The notes: a model not told the origin generated them from the sequence alone. A DNA stretch of 64,000 nucleotides from Tumebacillus lacus (GCF_026410385.1 NZ_JAPMLT010000005.1:62001-126000), one strand, 5' to 3'; shown: positions 1 to 8,634, numbered from the stretch's first letter. Translations and numbers: made by a program.

Positions 1-14
1 GAACTGCATAACGG

Positions 15-54
15 AAAGGAGCCTGGCATCGCTTGACGCCAGGCTCCTTTTTTG
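15..54 (+). terminator. Rho-independent terminator of a gene left of the window
   Basis: A long GC-rich stem (GGAGCCTGGC pairing with GCCAGGCTCC) is followed by a run of seven T on the + strand. It would end a + strand gene lying left of the window. It also sits just past the end of the minus-strand gene at 57-281 and may serve both. Confidence 0.8.
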
Positions 55-56
55 AT

Positions 57-281
57 TCAATCATAGGTCACGGAGTAGGGGTGGTCATAGTCGCCGCCGT
101 AGACCGGCAAGCCGCCTCGGGACTCGATCTCTTTTAGGACGGCGTCGTAGATCTGACGACCGGAATCGTTGAGATAGCGGGACAATCGTTTCATGGTGTC
201 TTGGTGGTAGGCGAGTTCTTCGATGGTCCATTTTTCATACGGAATGTCGCGCAGGTTGTCGATGGTCCGTCCGACGTACAT
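57..281 (-). CDS. Small conserved-looking hypothetical protein (74 aa)
   Basis: A 74-residue acidic cytosolic protein with no signal peptide or membrane segment. I do not recognise the family. It is probably real because a strong GGAGG ribosome binding site lies 10 bases upstream of the ATG, and the frame is closed cleanly next to a terminator. The first 45 residues are predicted to be helical and charged (YEKWTIEELAYHQ, RLSRYLNDSGRQ), and the tail is Gly/Tyr-rich. It is divergent from the HesB-like gene at 356 across about 75 bases that must hold both promoters, so a shared control is possible but not shown. Confidence 0.6.
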   Translation of the reverse strand: MYVGRTIDNLRDIPYEKWTIEELAYHQDTMKRLSRYLNDSGRQIYDAVLKEIESRGGLPVYGGDYDHPYSVTYD

Positions 282-306
282 CAGTCAGCACCTCCCTCCT
301 GTTAGG

Positions 307-327
307 GTGTGCCGGGCTGATGCACAC
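307..327. promoter_or_regulatory. Inverted repeat in the divergent intergenic region
   Basis: GTGTGC and GCACAC are separated by nine bases, midway between the small minus-strand gene and the HesB-like gene. Its position suggests an operator, but no regulator is known and arms of six bases can occur by chance. Confidence 0.3.
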
Positions 328-355
328 TATCCGAAAAGAGGAGGGAGGTGAGACG

Positions 356-661
356 ATGATCAAACTGAGCGACAGTGCGCAGGCGGAGTTGACGACAGCT
401 CTCCCCGAGGGGGAGACAGTGACGGTGCGCTTTTATATCGAGATGGAAGGCGGTTGAAGCGCCACCTTCGACTACAACCTCGTTCTGGATGAACCGAGGG
501 CCGATGATGAAGTGTTCACATTTGACCGCGTGCAGGTGGTGGTGGATCGGGCGAGCCTGCTGTATGTGGATGATCCGATTACGATCGACTACGAGCCGGG
601 GGAGGGTGCGTACCGGCTCCGCGTGCCGACGCACGTGATACCGGATCGGTTTCGATTGTAA
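356..661 (+). CDS. HesB/IscA-like protein, probable selenoprotein (in-frame TGA at 455-457)
   Basis: Starting at the ATG at 356, five bases after a GGAGGTG site, the frame reads 33 codons, meets TGA, and continues without any break for 67 codons to TAA at 659. The joined product (101 aa, Sec at residue 34) has the length and layout of small HesB/IscA-like proteins. The TGA falls in EMEGG-Sec-SATFDYNLVLDE, where relatives carry the conserved Cys of a GG-C-S motif. After the TGA the protein keeps family features such as a long beta-rich segment (VVVDRASLLYVDD, ITIDYEPGEG). A compact hairpin lies just downstream (separate entry). HesB-like selenoproteins are a described family; that this is one is my inference. 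Alternatives are a nonsense pseudogene or a sequence error, but the absence of other lesions argues against decay. Role: presumably Fe-S or thiol/redox chemistry, cytosolic. Confidence 0.72.
478..499 (+). promoter_or_regulatory. Bacterial SECIS-like hairpin downstream of the in-frame TGA
   Basis: CCTCG (478-482) pairs with CGAGG (495-499) and TTC (483-485) with GAA (491-493), leaving one bulged C and a five-base apical loop TGGAT. The loop begins 28 bases after the TGA and has G in its second position. This matches the published bacterial SECIS pattern of a small loop with an early G, roughly 16-37 bases past the UGA. SelB recruitment here is inferred. Confidence 0.65.
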
Positions 662-665
662 AAAG

Positions 666-700
666 AAAAGAGAGAGGGGCAGATGCCCGTCTCTCTTTTT
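666..700. terminator. Bidirectional terminator between hesB-like gene and fabI
   Basis: AAAGAGAG/CTCTCTTT outer arms and GGGC/GCCC inner arms form a hairpin flanked by A-rich and T-rich ends, placed between two convergent genes. Confidence 0.75.
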
Positions 701-703
701 GAT

Positions 704-1474
704 TTAGCCCATGATGCTGTAGCCGGCGTCGACGTGGATCGTCTCGCCGGTGATGCCGCCGGACATGTGCGACGCGAGGAACAGCGCGGTGTTGGCCACG
801 TCGTCCTGCGTGACGTTGCGGCGCAGCGGAGCTTTCTCCGCGACGGTGGAGAGGATCGAGGTGAAGTTGCGCACGCCGCGTGCAGCCAAGGTGTTGATCG
901 GGCCAGCGGAGATCGCGTTGACGCGGATGCCGGACGGGCCGAGGTCGGCTGCCAAGTAGCGGACGCTGTGGTCGAGAGCCGCTTTGGCGACGCCCATGAC
1001 GTTGTAGTTGCCGATGACTTTCTCACCGCCGATGTAGGTCATCGTGATGATCGAGCCGCCTTCGGTCATCAGGTCTTTTGCGCGTTTTGCAACAGCGACC
1101 AGCGAGTAGGCGGAGATGTCGTGTGCCAGCAGGAAGCCGTCGCGGGACGTGTCGGAGAAATGACCTTCCAGCTCTTCCGATTTGGCAAACGCCAGCGAGT
1201 GGACGACGCCGTCCATCGTGCCCCATTGCTCTTTCAAAACGGCAAATGCCGAGTCCAGCTCTTCATCGCGGGTCACGTCGACGGAGATCATCGTCGAGCC
1301 CGGCATGGTCGATTCGACGAGCTTTTGAACACGAGATTCGAGACGTTCGCCCTGGTAGCTGAAGGCCAGCGTCGCTCCTGCGCCGTGCAGTGCCTTGGCG
1401 ATCGCCCACGCGATCGAACGGTCGTTGGCAACGCCCATGATCAGGAACTTTTTACCGGCTAACAATTGGTTCAT
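704..1474 (-). CDS. fabI: Enoyl-[acyl-carrier-protein] reductase [NADH] FabI
   Basis: Catalyses the last step of each fatty-acid elongation cycle, reducing enoyl-ACP with NADH in the cytosol. The 256-residue protein has the family's N-terminal nucleotide site variant (GVANDRSIAWAIA) and the ENR catalytic set Y147, Y157 and K164 (Y-x6-K, YNVMGVAK), one residue off E. coli numbering. I place the start at the ATG at 1474, eight bases after AAGGAG; an in-frame TTG two codons upstream is less likely. The gene is monocistronic between a terminator and a FapR-type operator, so it is probably repressed by FapR and induced through malonyl-CoA. The window also carries fabL at 7810, a second ENR. Confidence 0.97.
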   Translation of the reverse strand: MNQLLAGKKFLIMGVANDRSIAWAIAKALHGAGATLAFSYQGERLESRVQKLVESTMPGSTMISVDVTRDEELDSAFAVLKEQWGTMDGVVHSLAFAKSEELEGHFSDTSRDGFLLAHDISAYSLVAVAKRAKDLMTEGGSIITMTYIGGEKVIGNYNVMGVAKAALDHSVRYLAADLGPSGIRVNAISAGPINTLAARGVRNFTSILSTVAEKAPLRRNVTQDDVANTALFLASHMSGGITGETIHVDAGYSIMG

Positions 1475-1520
1475 GTCCAAAACTCCTTTTTGTACGGTTG
1501 AGTTGTATTATCACACAGTC

Positions 1521-1536
1521 TTAGTACCTAGTCCTA
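1521..1536 (-). promoter_or_regulatory. FapR operator upstream of fabI
   Basis: TTAGTACCTAGTCCTA differs by very little from the known Bacillus FapR box (TTAGTACCTAGTCTTA). It lies about 50 bases upstream of the fabI start, next to a GATAAT-type -10 on the minus strand, where bound FapR would block RNA polymerase. Confidence 0.85.
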
Positions 1537-1717
1537 TCTTCTCTTCTATCTTGGCGTATTTCGTCCTTGAGAGCAAGTCCATTTTTTCCGGCTTTTCCCG
1601 GCAAAGTTCGATGAATGCCGACAGAGTGATGGTGCAGGCTATAAAAAGAGTGAAACGCAACGCCCAGAGCGACGTATACCTTGATACAGAAACTTCGAGG
1701 GCAGGAGGAACTCACTC

Positions 1718-2242
1718 ATGGGCATTTTTGAGCGGATCAAAGGGATCTGGCGAGCCAATCAAGGCGACGGCACGTCGGTGCCAAAGCGTACGCTGACCAG
1801 CCTGCGCGTCGGCGATATCGTCAGCTATGATCTCAACGACTACACGGTTGAAGGGGTCACCACCTACCGCAACGGCGGGCAGCGCAAGATCGGCTACGTC
1901 CTCTTTGACGGGCTGCACACGCGCTATATGCTGGTCGACGACCGCGAGACGACGCGCGTGCAGGTGTTCGAAACGCTGGAGGCGAGACTGGAGAAGCCCG
2001 ACGAAATCAACCACGAGATGGTGTTTGAAAACGTCGCCTATTACGAGATCGCGCGCGGTGAATCGACGGTGGCGGTGCAAGGCAAAAGCGCATTTTCCCA
2101 GTATGACCCGGTGTACTGGTGGCTGCATCAAGCGCAAGGCGGCGGGCTCATGCTGTTCGAATGGCAACAAGGCGAGATCATCATCCGCGTCGGACAGGCG
2201 ATCAAACCGTACGAGGTGAACGTGCTGGCCGGCAGCGAGTAA
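1718..2242 (+). CDS. DUF4178 domain-containing protein
   Basis: A 174-residue soluble protein with one DUF4178-type beta-rich domain, recognisable from the segments LRVGDIVSYDLNDYTVEG near residue 30 and YYEIARGE plus a Trp/Tyr-rich stretch (YDPVYWWLHQ) near residue 130. The start at 1718 follows AGGAGG by nine bases. Function is unknown for the family. It heads a three-gene group with the DUF4247 lipoprotein 24 bases downstream and the YidC-like insertase, all on the same strand with short gaps. DUF4178 and DUF4247 genes often travel together, also with envelope-stress and polyamine-like genes (recalled, not checked), which suggests a role at the membrane. Confidence 0.8.
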   Translation: MGIFERIKGIWRANQGDGTSVPKRTLTSLRVGDIVSYDLNDYTVEGVTTYRNGGQRKIGYVLFDGLHTRYMLVDDRETTRVQVFETLEARLEKPDEINHEMVFENVAYYEIARGESTVAVQGKSAFSQYDPVYWWLHQAQGGGLMLFEWQQGEIIIRVGQAIKPYEVNVLAGSE

Positions 2243-2266
2243 AGGCAGCAAGGGGGTACTTGCGAC

Positions 2267-2857
2267 ATGACAGGGAAGGTCCAGCGTGTGCAGGGGCTCG
2301 CGGCCGTGCTGACAGTCTCCGTCCTGCTGGCCGGTTGCGGCGCGCAAAATGCGGCGGAGCAGGCGGTCCGCGAGCGTTATGTGCTCGAAGATGTGCAGGG
2401 AGCCGGTGACACGCAGCAAAAGGTGTATCGAGCGGAAAACCGCACGGTGCCCGACGTGGCGCAGGAGATCGCGGCGAACGACCGGCCTGACGAGATCTCG
2501 AAATCCAGCGAGGAGCGGATGTTCCTCGTCTACCCGAACCAGATGATCCATGTGCAGCAAGACCCGGAGAAAAAAACGGACGCGCTCGTCGAGGTCAACA
2601 CGAAGGAGTTTGTCCGTCAGCACTATGACCCGAGCTTTTTGCAAGGGTTTATCGCGGCCACGTTTCTCTCGACGATGTTTGGCAGCAACTGGCGCGCCTA
2701 TCCGCACGGCAGCTATACCGGATACGGCGACTACCGCCGCTACCGGGATCCGCGCACGTCGCCGACCTATCGCACGCCGACTGCGCCGACCCGGTCGCCG
2801 AGCTATACGCCGCCTGCATCCCGTCGGGGCACGGGCCGCGTGATTCGCAGACGATAA
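2267..2857 (+). CDS. DUF4247 domain-containing lipoprotein
   Basis: A 196-residue exported protein. The N-terminus has a basic segment, a hydrophobic core (GLAAVLTVSVLLAG) and lipobox LAGC, giving lipidation at Cys24 and an extracytoplasmic location. The central domain (VYRAENRTVPDVAQEI to VRQHYDPSFLQG) resembles DUF4247. The last 55 residues are Tyr/Arg/Pro/Thr-rich (YTGYGDYRRYRDP, TRSPSYTPPAS) and probably disordered and positively charged, suited to cell-wall polymer contact. It sits between the DUF4178 gene and the YidC-like gene and is likely cotranscribed with both. Molecular function unknown. Confidence 0.8.
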   Translation: MTGKVQRVQGLAAVLTVSVLLAGCGAQNAAEQAVRERYVLEDVQGAGDTQQKVYRAENRTVPDVAQEIAANDRPDEISKSSEERMFLVYPNQMIHVQQDPEKKTDALVEVNTKEFVRQHYDPSFLQGFIAATFLSTMFGSNWRAYPHGSYTGYGDYRRYRDPRTSPTYRTPTAPTRSPSYTPPASRRGTGRVIRRR

Positions 2858-2893
2858 GGGAACATCACCCACTCACAGAAAGCAGGATGAAAC

Positions 2894-3640
2894 ATGAGCA
2901 ATTGGGCTCCGATACTGTTTTTGGCCAATCTGTTGCGGCCGGTCCTCGAAGGGATCGAGTCGTTTGTGCATGACTACGGTCTGGCGGTGGTCTTGCTGAC
3001 CGTGCTGGTGCGTCTCGCGTTGTTCCCGTTCACGGTGAAGCAAGCGAGATTTGCTTACAAGAACCGCATTTTTATGAAAGCATACAAAGAGGTGCAGGCG
3101 AAGTTCAAGGACAAACCGGAGAAACTGAAAGAGGAAGCGGCCAAGCTGACTCTGGAGCATAAATTTAACCCGTTCTCGATGATGGGCACGATGATCTTGC
3201 AGATGCCGATCTTTGCGGCCGTGTATGCGGTGTTCTACCACTTTGGCACCGATATCACCACGTCGCTGATCCCGTGGGTGTCGTCGCTCGGGATGATGGA
3301 CCCGTCGCATGTGCTGCCGTTGTTGGTGGCCGGTCTCAGCGCAGCGGGGGTGCTGGTGCCGATGATCTCCCCGGAAGGCGCCGAAGGGGTGCAGCAGGCG
3401 GGCAAGATGATGCCGATCCTGATCATGTTCCCGGTGATGCTGTTCTTCCTGTGGAAAGCGCCGGTGGCGATCGCGCTCTATATGGGCGCCTCGTCGGTGT
3501 GGGGGATGGCCGAGCGCCTCTTCCTGCGCAGCCGGTTCGCGGTGCGCGCGCTCCGGCTGGACCCGGCGATGCAACCGGCGGTCGTCTCGCCTGCAGCAGC
3601 AGGAGAGAGCGGAGCGGACGGGGAAAGGAAACAAGCGTAG
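2894..3640 (+). CDS. yidC: YidC/Oxa1-family membrane protein insertase (divergent)
   Basis: A 248-residue polytopic protein with the five-helix core of YidC/Oxa1/Alb3. The first core helix ends in LLTVLVRLALFPFTVKQ, with R40 as the groove arginine, followed by a charged cytoplasmic coiled hairpin (KEVQAKFKDKPEKLKEE) and MGTMILQMPIFAAVYAVFY. Family members insert and fold membrane proteins. Unlike Bacillus SpoIIIJ and YqjG it lacks an N-terminal lipoprotein signal, and it sits in a DUF4178/DUF4247 group rather than next to rnpA or jag. It is therefore probably an accessory paralogue used with these envelope proteins, not the housekeeping insertase. The C-terminal tail is Ala/Pro-rich. Confidence 0.85.
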   Translation: MSNWAPILFLANLLRPVLEGIESFVHDYGLAVVLLTVLVRLALFPFTVKQARFAYKNRIFMKAYKEVQAKFKDKPEKLKEEAAKLTLEHKFNPFSMMGTMILQMPIFAAVYAVFYHFGTDITTSLIPWVSSLGMMDPSHVLPLLVAGLSAAGVLVPMISPEGAEGVQQAGKMMPILIMFPVMLFFLWKAPVAIALYMGASSVWGMAERLFLRSRFAVRALRLDPAMQPAVVSPAAAGESGADGERKQA

Positions 3641-3664
3641 CCGACGGGGCTGCGCTTGTTTTAT
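3630..3664 (+). terminator. Rho-independent terminator after the yidC-like gene
   Basis: ACAAGCG-T-AGCC pairs with GGCT-G-CGCTTGT, and four T follow. The left arm includes the stop codon of the insertase gene. Confidence 0.7.
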
Positions 3665-3702
3665 GGTGTGATGGAGCTGTCAACAGAGGGGAGGGGACGG
3701 GC

Positions 3703-4134
3703 ATGTCTTATACGGCGGTGCCGATCATTCGCGATGAGCCGCTGACGTTTGGCAGCGAGCACCTCGCGCTGGACGGAGCGGAAGGGGAAGCTTTTAAAAA
3801 AGCGATGCAAAGCCTGCATCCGCGTCTGTTGCCGCAATTGAAGGAAAGCGCGTTGCTGTCGGAGGAAGACAGCGCATTTTGCGTGGCAGGCGGGATCTTT
3901 GATTATCAGCGGGGGCAGGAATTGGTCTTTGACGGGGCAGACTATCGGTTGTCGCATTGTGCGGAGAACTTTTTTGATTTTTTGCTGACTCCGCAAGAAT
4001 GTTTGCAGATCCTGGAGGATTCGCGGGGGTCTTATGCGAACCTATTAGAGGGAGAAAAAGCGACCGGTCGGTTGGCTGTGCTCACTTCTTGGTGGGAACA
4101 GGGCTGCCGCGTGCTGCTGCTCCAACATGCGTAA
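3703..4134 (+). CDS. Hypothetical protein (143 aa)
   Basis: I do not recognise this 143-residue acidic, soluble protein. The start is chosen at the ATG at 3703, preceded by GAGGGGAGGGG, although the same frame stays open far upstream through the yidC gene. Visible features are a helical middle (AFKKAMQSLHPRLLPQLKESALL) and a C-terminal half with three Cys. It lies between the terminator of the yidC group and the aldehyde dehydrogenase gene, 26 bases upstream of the latter, so it could be cotranscribed with it. Confidence 0.6.
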   Translation: MSYTAVPIIRDEPLTFGSEHLALDGAEGEAFKKAMQSLHPRLLPQLKESALLSEEDSAFCVAGGIFDYQRGQELVFDGADYRLSHCAENFFDFLLTPQECLQILEDSRGSYANLLEGEKATGRLAVLTSWWEQGCRVLLLQHA

Positions 4135-4160
4135 GCGATATGAAAGGGAGGATGTTGTAC

Positions 4161-5600
4161 ATGACGACTGCAACGACTACCGGCAAACTCTACATAAACG
4201 GGGAATGGATCGAAACCGAATCCACGTTTGAAGTCATCAACCCGGCGAGCGGGGAAGTGATCGGCCACGTGGCGGACGCGACGTTTGAGCATGCGGAACA
4301 AGCGCTTGCCGCTGCGAGCAACGCGTTCAAGACCTGGTCGAAAACGCAAGCACACAAACGCGCGATGGCCCTGTACAAATGGTACGAACTGATCATGAAA
4401 AACCGCGACGAACTGGCGCACCTGATCACCGCGGAGAACGGCAAGCCGTTCCCGGAAGCGCGCGGCGAAGTGGTTCACTCCGCGACCTTCGTGCAATGGT
4501 ACGCAGAAGAAGCGAAGCGCGTCTACGGTGACACCGTCTCCTCGATGGAAGCGAACAAGCGCATCACCGTGCTGCGCCAACCGGTCGGCGTGGTCGCTGC
4601 GATCACCCCGTGGAACTTCCCGGCCGACATGGTCACCCGCAAGATCGCTCCGGCGATCGCAGCAGGCTGCACCGTGGTCCTGAAGCCGGCGGAACAGACG
4701 CCGCTGACCTCGCTGCGCCTCGTGGAACTGGCGCATGAAGCGGGCATCCCGGCCGGCGTCATCAACGTCCTGACCACCAAAGACCCGGTCGCGGTCGGCA
4801 CGATGATCACCACCGACAAGCGCGTGGCAAAAGTGACCTTCACCGGCTCCACCGAAGTCGGCAAGATCCTGTACCGCAACGCAGCTGACACGATCAAGCG
4901 CATCTCCTTCGAACTGGGCGGCCATGCGCCGTTCATCGTGTTCGAAGACGCGGACATCCCGGCTGCTGTCATGGGCCTGATCAACTCCAAGTACCGCAAC
5001 GCAGGCCAAACCTGCATCTGCACCAACCGCGTGTATGTTCACTCCTCCATCGCAGAAGCGTTCGCAGAGGAAGCGGCGAAAGCGGTTGCGGCGCTGAAAG
5101 TCGGCCCGGGCCATGAGAAAGGCAATGAAGTCGGTCCGGTGATCGAGCCGGAAGCACTGGCAAAAGTCGAGCGTCACGTGGCGGACGCGCTGGAAAAAGG
5201 CGCGAAGCTGCTCGCAGGCGGCAAGCGTTGGGGCGAAGTGGGTCACTTCTACGAGCCGACCCTGCTCGGCGGCTGCACCGAAGACATGCTGATCACCAAC
5301 GAAGAGACGTTTGGTCCGGTCGCTCCGATCATGACCTTCGAGACGGAAGAAGAAGTGCTGGAGCGTGCGAACAACTCCGACTACGGTCTGCAGGCATACG
5401 TCTACACCCGTGACCTCGGCCGTGCGATCCGCATGCAAGAGGGCCTCGAGTACGGCATGGTCGGCGTGAACGATCCGGTGCCGTCGATCTCCGTGCAAAC
5501 GCCGTTTGGCGGCATGAAGCAATCGGGCGTCGGTCGCGAAGGCGGCAAGTACGGCCTCGAAGGCTTCCTCGAGTACAAGTATGTGTCGACCGCTTTCTAA
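4161..5600 (+). CDS. gabD: NAD(P)-dependent succinate-semialdehyde dehydrogenase-like aldehyde dehydrogenase
   Basis: A 479-residue aldehyde dehydrogenase of the SSADH/GabD type, oxidising an aldehyde (probably succinate semialdehyde) to the acid in the cytosol. Visible motifs are the cofactor segment ITPWNFPADMVTRKIAPA, the catalytic Glu in FELGGHAPFIVF, and the catalytic Cys in NAGQTCICTNR. GabD proteins usually read GGNAPFIVF, so the His is a small deviation. GGGAGG lies nine bases before the ATG at 4161. Codon use is unusually uniform (AAC, CTG, GCG-rich), as in strongly expressed genes. No gabT is adjacent, so the substrate assignment rests on sequence type only. Confidence 0.88.
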   Translation: MTTATTTGKLYINGEWIETESTFEVINPASGEVIGHVADATFEHAEQALAAASNAFKTWSKTQAHKRAMALYKWYELIMKNRDELAHLITAENGKPFPEARGEVVHSATFVQWYAEEAKRVYGDTVSSMEANKRITVLRQPVGVVAAITPWNFPADMVTRKIAPAIAAGCTVVLKPAEQTPLTSLRLVELAHEAGIPAGVINVLTTKDPVAVGTMITTDKRVAKVTFTGSTEVGKILYRNAADTIKRISFELGGHAPFIVFEDADIPAAVMGLINSKYRNAGQTCICTNRVYVHSSIAEAFAEEAAKAVAALKVGPGHEKGNEVGPVIEPEALAKVERHVADALEKGAKLLAGGKRWGEVGHFYEPTLLGGCTEDMLITNEETFGPVAPIMTFETEEEVLERANNSDYGLQAYVYTRDLGRAIRMQEGLEYGMVGVNDPVPSISVQTPFGGMKQSGVGREGGKYGLEGFLEYKYVSTAF

Positions 5601-5637
5601 GATCTTTTAGAGGCAGAGGCGACATGCAAAACACACC

Positions 5638-6456
5638 CTACGCTGTGCGCAGAGTGTGAATGGTAAGTTCCGGTCGGGTGCCGAGTCGGACGTTGAGTCC
5701 GGCTTGGCCCAGCCCGTCGGAGATATAGACCGATTTGCCGTTGACGGTGTGCAGGCCGGAGATCACGTTTGCTTTCGGCAGCTCGCCCATCGGGAAGAGC
5801 TTGAACGCGCCCGGGATCTTGAATTGGCCGCCGTGCAGGTGGCCGGACAACAGCAGATCGACTTTGTGATGTTCTTCGAAGTGCAGCGCGATGTTCGGGT
5901 CGTGGGAGAGCACGAGGTTAAACATGCCTTCCTCCACGCCGCGGAAGGAGCGGTGAATGTCCGATTTGCCAAGGCAGAAATCATCGATGCCGATGATGTT
6001 CAGACGCTGGTCGCCGTGCAGGATCGAACCTGCTTCGTTGACGAGCACGTTGACGCCTTTGGCGCGGATCTTTTCTTCCAGCTCTTCGATGCGGTCGCCG
6101 AGGTAGTGGTCGTGGTTGCCCCAGACCATCCAGACGCCGTGTTTGGCGCCGACTGCGAGGATTTCATCGAGATATTTCATGAATTTATCCATGTTTTCGT
6201 ATTTGTCAAGGTAGTCACCGGTCATGACGATCAGGTCCGGAGACGCATCTTGGATCAGGCCGGCCAGACGGCACGGTTTGATCGACAGACGTTCCATATG
6301 CAGGTCGGAGAGCTGCACGATGCGCAGGTCCCCGTGTCCGCCACCCTGCGGCAGGGTCATCTCGACTTCACGGATGACCGGGCGGAACGTGTTGGAGTAG
6401 CTGTAGCCAAGAAGAGCAGCGACGAGGACAACAACGATCATCAGAGTCCAAAACAT
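5638..6456 (-). CDS. Membrane-anchored metallophosphoesterase (YkuE/YaeI type)
   Basis: A 272-residue calcineurin-like phosphoesterase with an N-terminal membrane anchor (LMIVVVLVAALLGYSY). All dinuclear-metal motifs are present in order: SDLH near residue 51, GDYLD near 81, GNHDHY near 114, SHDPN near 186 and GHLHGGQ near 207. Homologues act on phosphomonoesters or diesters at the membrane face; the substrate here is not evident. AAGGTG precedes the ATG. The gene is convergent with gabD and divergent from ntdP, so it stands alone. Confidence 0.9.
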   Translation of the reverse strand: MFWTLMIVVVLVAALLGYSYSNTFRPVIREVEMTLPQGGGHGDLRIVQLSDLHMERLSIKPCRLAGLIQDASPDLIVMTGDYLDKYENMDKFMKYLDEILAVGAKHGVWMVWGNHDHYLGDRIEELEEKIRAKGVNVLVNEAGSILHGDQRLNIIGIDDFCLGKSDIHRSFRGVEEGMFNLVLSHDPNIALHFEEHHKVDLLLSGHLHGGQFKIPGAFKLFPMGELPKANVISGLHTVNGKSVYISDGLGQAGLNVRLGTRPELTIHTLRTA

Positions 6457-6573
6457 CGAGAATCACCTTCTTTTCTTTTTTTGTTTTTTACGATCTTATG
6501 TCAACAAGATATGAGTCTAGCAGGGATACTCCGAGAATGCTACCCCTCAAATCTTGGCACGGGAGGGTCGCCG

Positions 6574-7089
6574 ATGAGAGAAGTGAAGATGCAAAGCTAC
6601 AAACACGACGGACGGGAGCACCGCCGCTGGGTGAAATTGTATGAATTGCCGGGTGAGCGCGGGGTGCTGGTGATCGACCCGGACACGCCGGTGGTGGAGA
6701 GCGACGGCAAGTCGTGGTCGAGTCCGTTTCCGGTGATCTACTGGGTGCATCCGGAAAAGTGGTACAACGTGGCGGTGCTGTGCCGGGAGACGGGCACGGC
6801 TTACTATTGCAACGTCGCGTCGCCGATCCGGTATGAGGAGGGAGAGTCGCTCTATACGTTTATCGACTATGACGTCGATCTGATCGTCAGCGAGGACGGG
6901 GTCGGCGAGATCGTCGATGAGGAAGAGTTGACGGAGCATGCGCATGCGATGCAGTACCCGCCCGACGTGCTGAATAAGATCGCCGAGGCGACGGCGGAGC
7001 TGGTCGCGATGCAGGAGGCGCAGGAAGGGCCGTTTGACCCCGATCTGGTGAGCCGTTGGTTGAAGGTGTGGGAGGAGTATGCCTCATAA
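6574..7089 (+). CDS. ntdP: Nucleoside tri-/diphosphatase, DUF402 family (NtdP-like)
   Basis: A 171-residue cytosolic protein closely resembling Bacillus YgaC/NtdP along its whole length: QSYKHDGREHRRW, VVESDGKSW, YYCNVASP, FIDYDVDLIV and HAMQYPPDVL all have direct counterparts in the version I recall. The family hydrolyses nucleoside tri- and diphosphates using a DUF402 fold with conserved Asp/Lys residues. The start is the ATG at 6574, six bases after GGGAGGG; the open frame extends far upstream antisense to the phosphoesterase gene and is not used. In Bacillus ntdP lies near fabL, and here fabL is 720 bases downstream, so this may be conserved gene order. Confidence 0.88.
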   Translation: MREVKMQSYKHDGREHRRWVKLYELPGERGVLVIDPDTPVVESDGKSWSSPFPVIYWVHPEKWYNVAVLCRETGTAYYCNVASPIRYEEGESLYTFIDYDVDLIVSEDGVGEIVDEEELTEHAHAMQYPPDVLNKIAEATAELVAMQEAQEGPFDPDLVSRWLKVWEEYAS

Positions 7090-7143
7090 GATTGGAAGAG
7101 GCAGGAAATACTTTTCTTGACATCAATCAAGAGGTGAATGCAG

Positions 7144-7647
7144 ATGACGAGGATGAAATGGATCGCGGGCGCGATGATCGCAGGTCTGATGCTAAGCGGC
7201 ACAGGATTTGCCTATGCAGCGGTGACAGAGCCGGTGCACAAGGGTCATCACCAACTGACCGACGAGCAAAAGCAGGCGATCAAAGACGCAGGCGTCGACC
7301 TGAAGGTGTTGAAAGACGGGCATCAGCAGATCCGCCAGTCGTTCAAGGCGTTGCATGAAAAAGGCGAGGCTCTGAAACAGGCGGTGCAGAACACGACCGA
7401 CGAAGAGCTGAAAAAGCAACTGAAAGCGGACATCTACGACATCCACGCCGGCCTCGACAAAGTCCACGCCCTGCACAAAGCCAACAAAGACCTCCGCCAC
7501 GAACTGAAAGCGGCCGTCGAAGCGAAAGACAGCGCGAAGATCAAGGAAGCGTATGAGAAGATGCTGGAGAATCAAAAGCAAGAGCTGGCCCTGATCGAGC
7601 AAGCAAACAAAGCGCTCGATGCCGAACTGGCGAAAGTGAAGAAGTAG
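7144..7647 (+). CDS. Exported helical protein of unknown function
   Basis: A 167-residue secreted protein. An N-terminal signal peptide (MKWIAGAMIAGLMLSGTGFAYA) is followed by a His/Lys/Glu-rich, almost entirely helical mature chain with heptad-like patterning (QQIRQSFKALHEKGEALKQA, YEKMLENQKQELALIEQA), suggesting a coiled-coil or helical bundle at the cell surface. I chose the ATG at 7144, seven bases after GAGGTG, over the in-frame ATG at 7138, which would sit only one base from that site. No family recognised. It is followed by its own terminator. Confidence 0.75.
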   Translation: MTRMKWIAGAMIAGLMLSGTGFAYAAVTEPVHKGHHQLTDEQKQAIKDAGVDLKVLKDGHQQIRQSFKALHEKGEALKQAVQNTTDEELKKQLKADIYDIHAGLDKVHALHKANKDLRHELKAAVEAKDSAKIKEAYEKMLENQKQELALIEQANKALDAELAKVKK

Positions 7648-7663
7648 CATCGATACGGAAAGA

Positions 7664-7692
7664 AACGGCCTGGAAAGCAGGGCCGTTTTTTC
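7664..7692 (+). terminator. Rho-independent terminator
   Basis: AACGGCC and GGCCGTT enclose a ten-base loop, and six T follow. It ends the exported helical protein gene. Confidence 0.85.
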
Positions 7693-7767
7693 GTGCTGGT
7701 GGGTGGAGTGGGTCTCTTGTTTTTTGTTGTACTCGTTGTGCCAACAACACATTTTTAGATGTGGTAG

Positions 7768-8568
<801 letters not shown>

Positions 8569-8634
8569 TTTGACCTCCTCTCCCGCGTCTTGTAAGATGA
8601 AGGTAATTCATTGGATAGGGAAGAGGTGCCACCT

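Noticed and set aside
302-634. 110-codon minus-strand frame over the HesB-like gene
   Set aside because: Arg/His-rich and without a domain; the + strand frame with one TGA has family likeness, a ribosome site and a SECIS-like hairpin.
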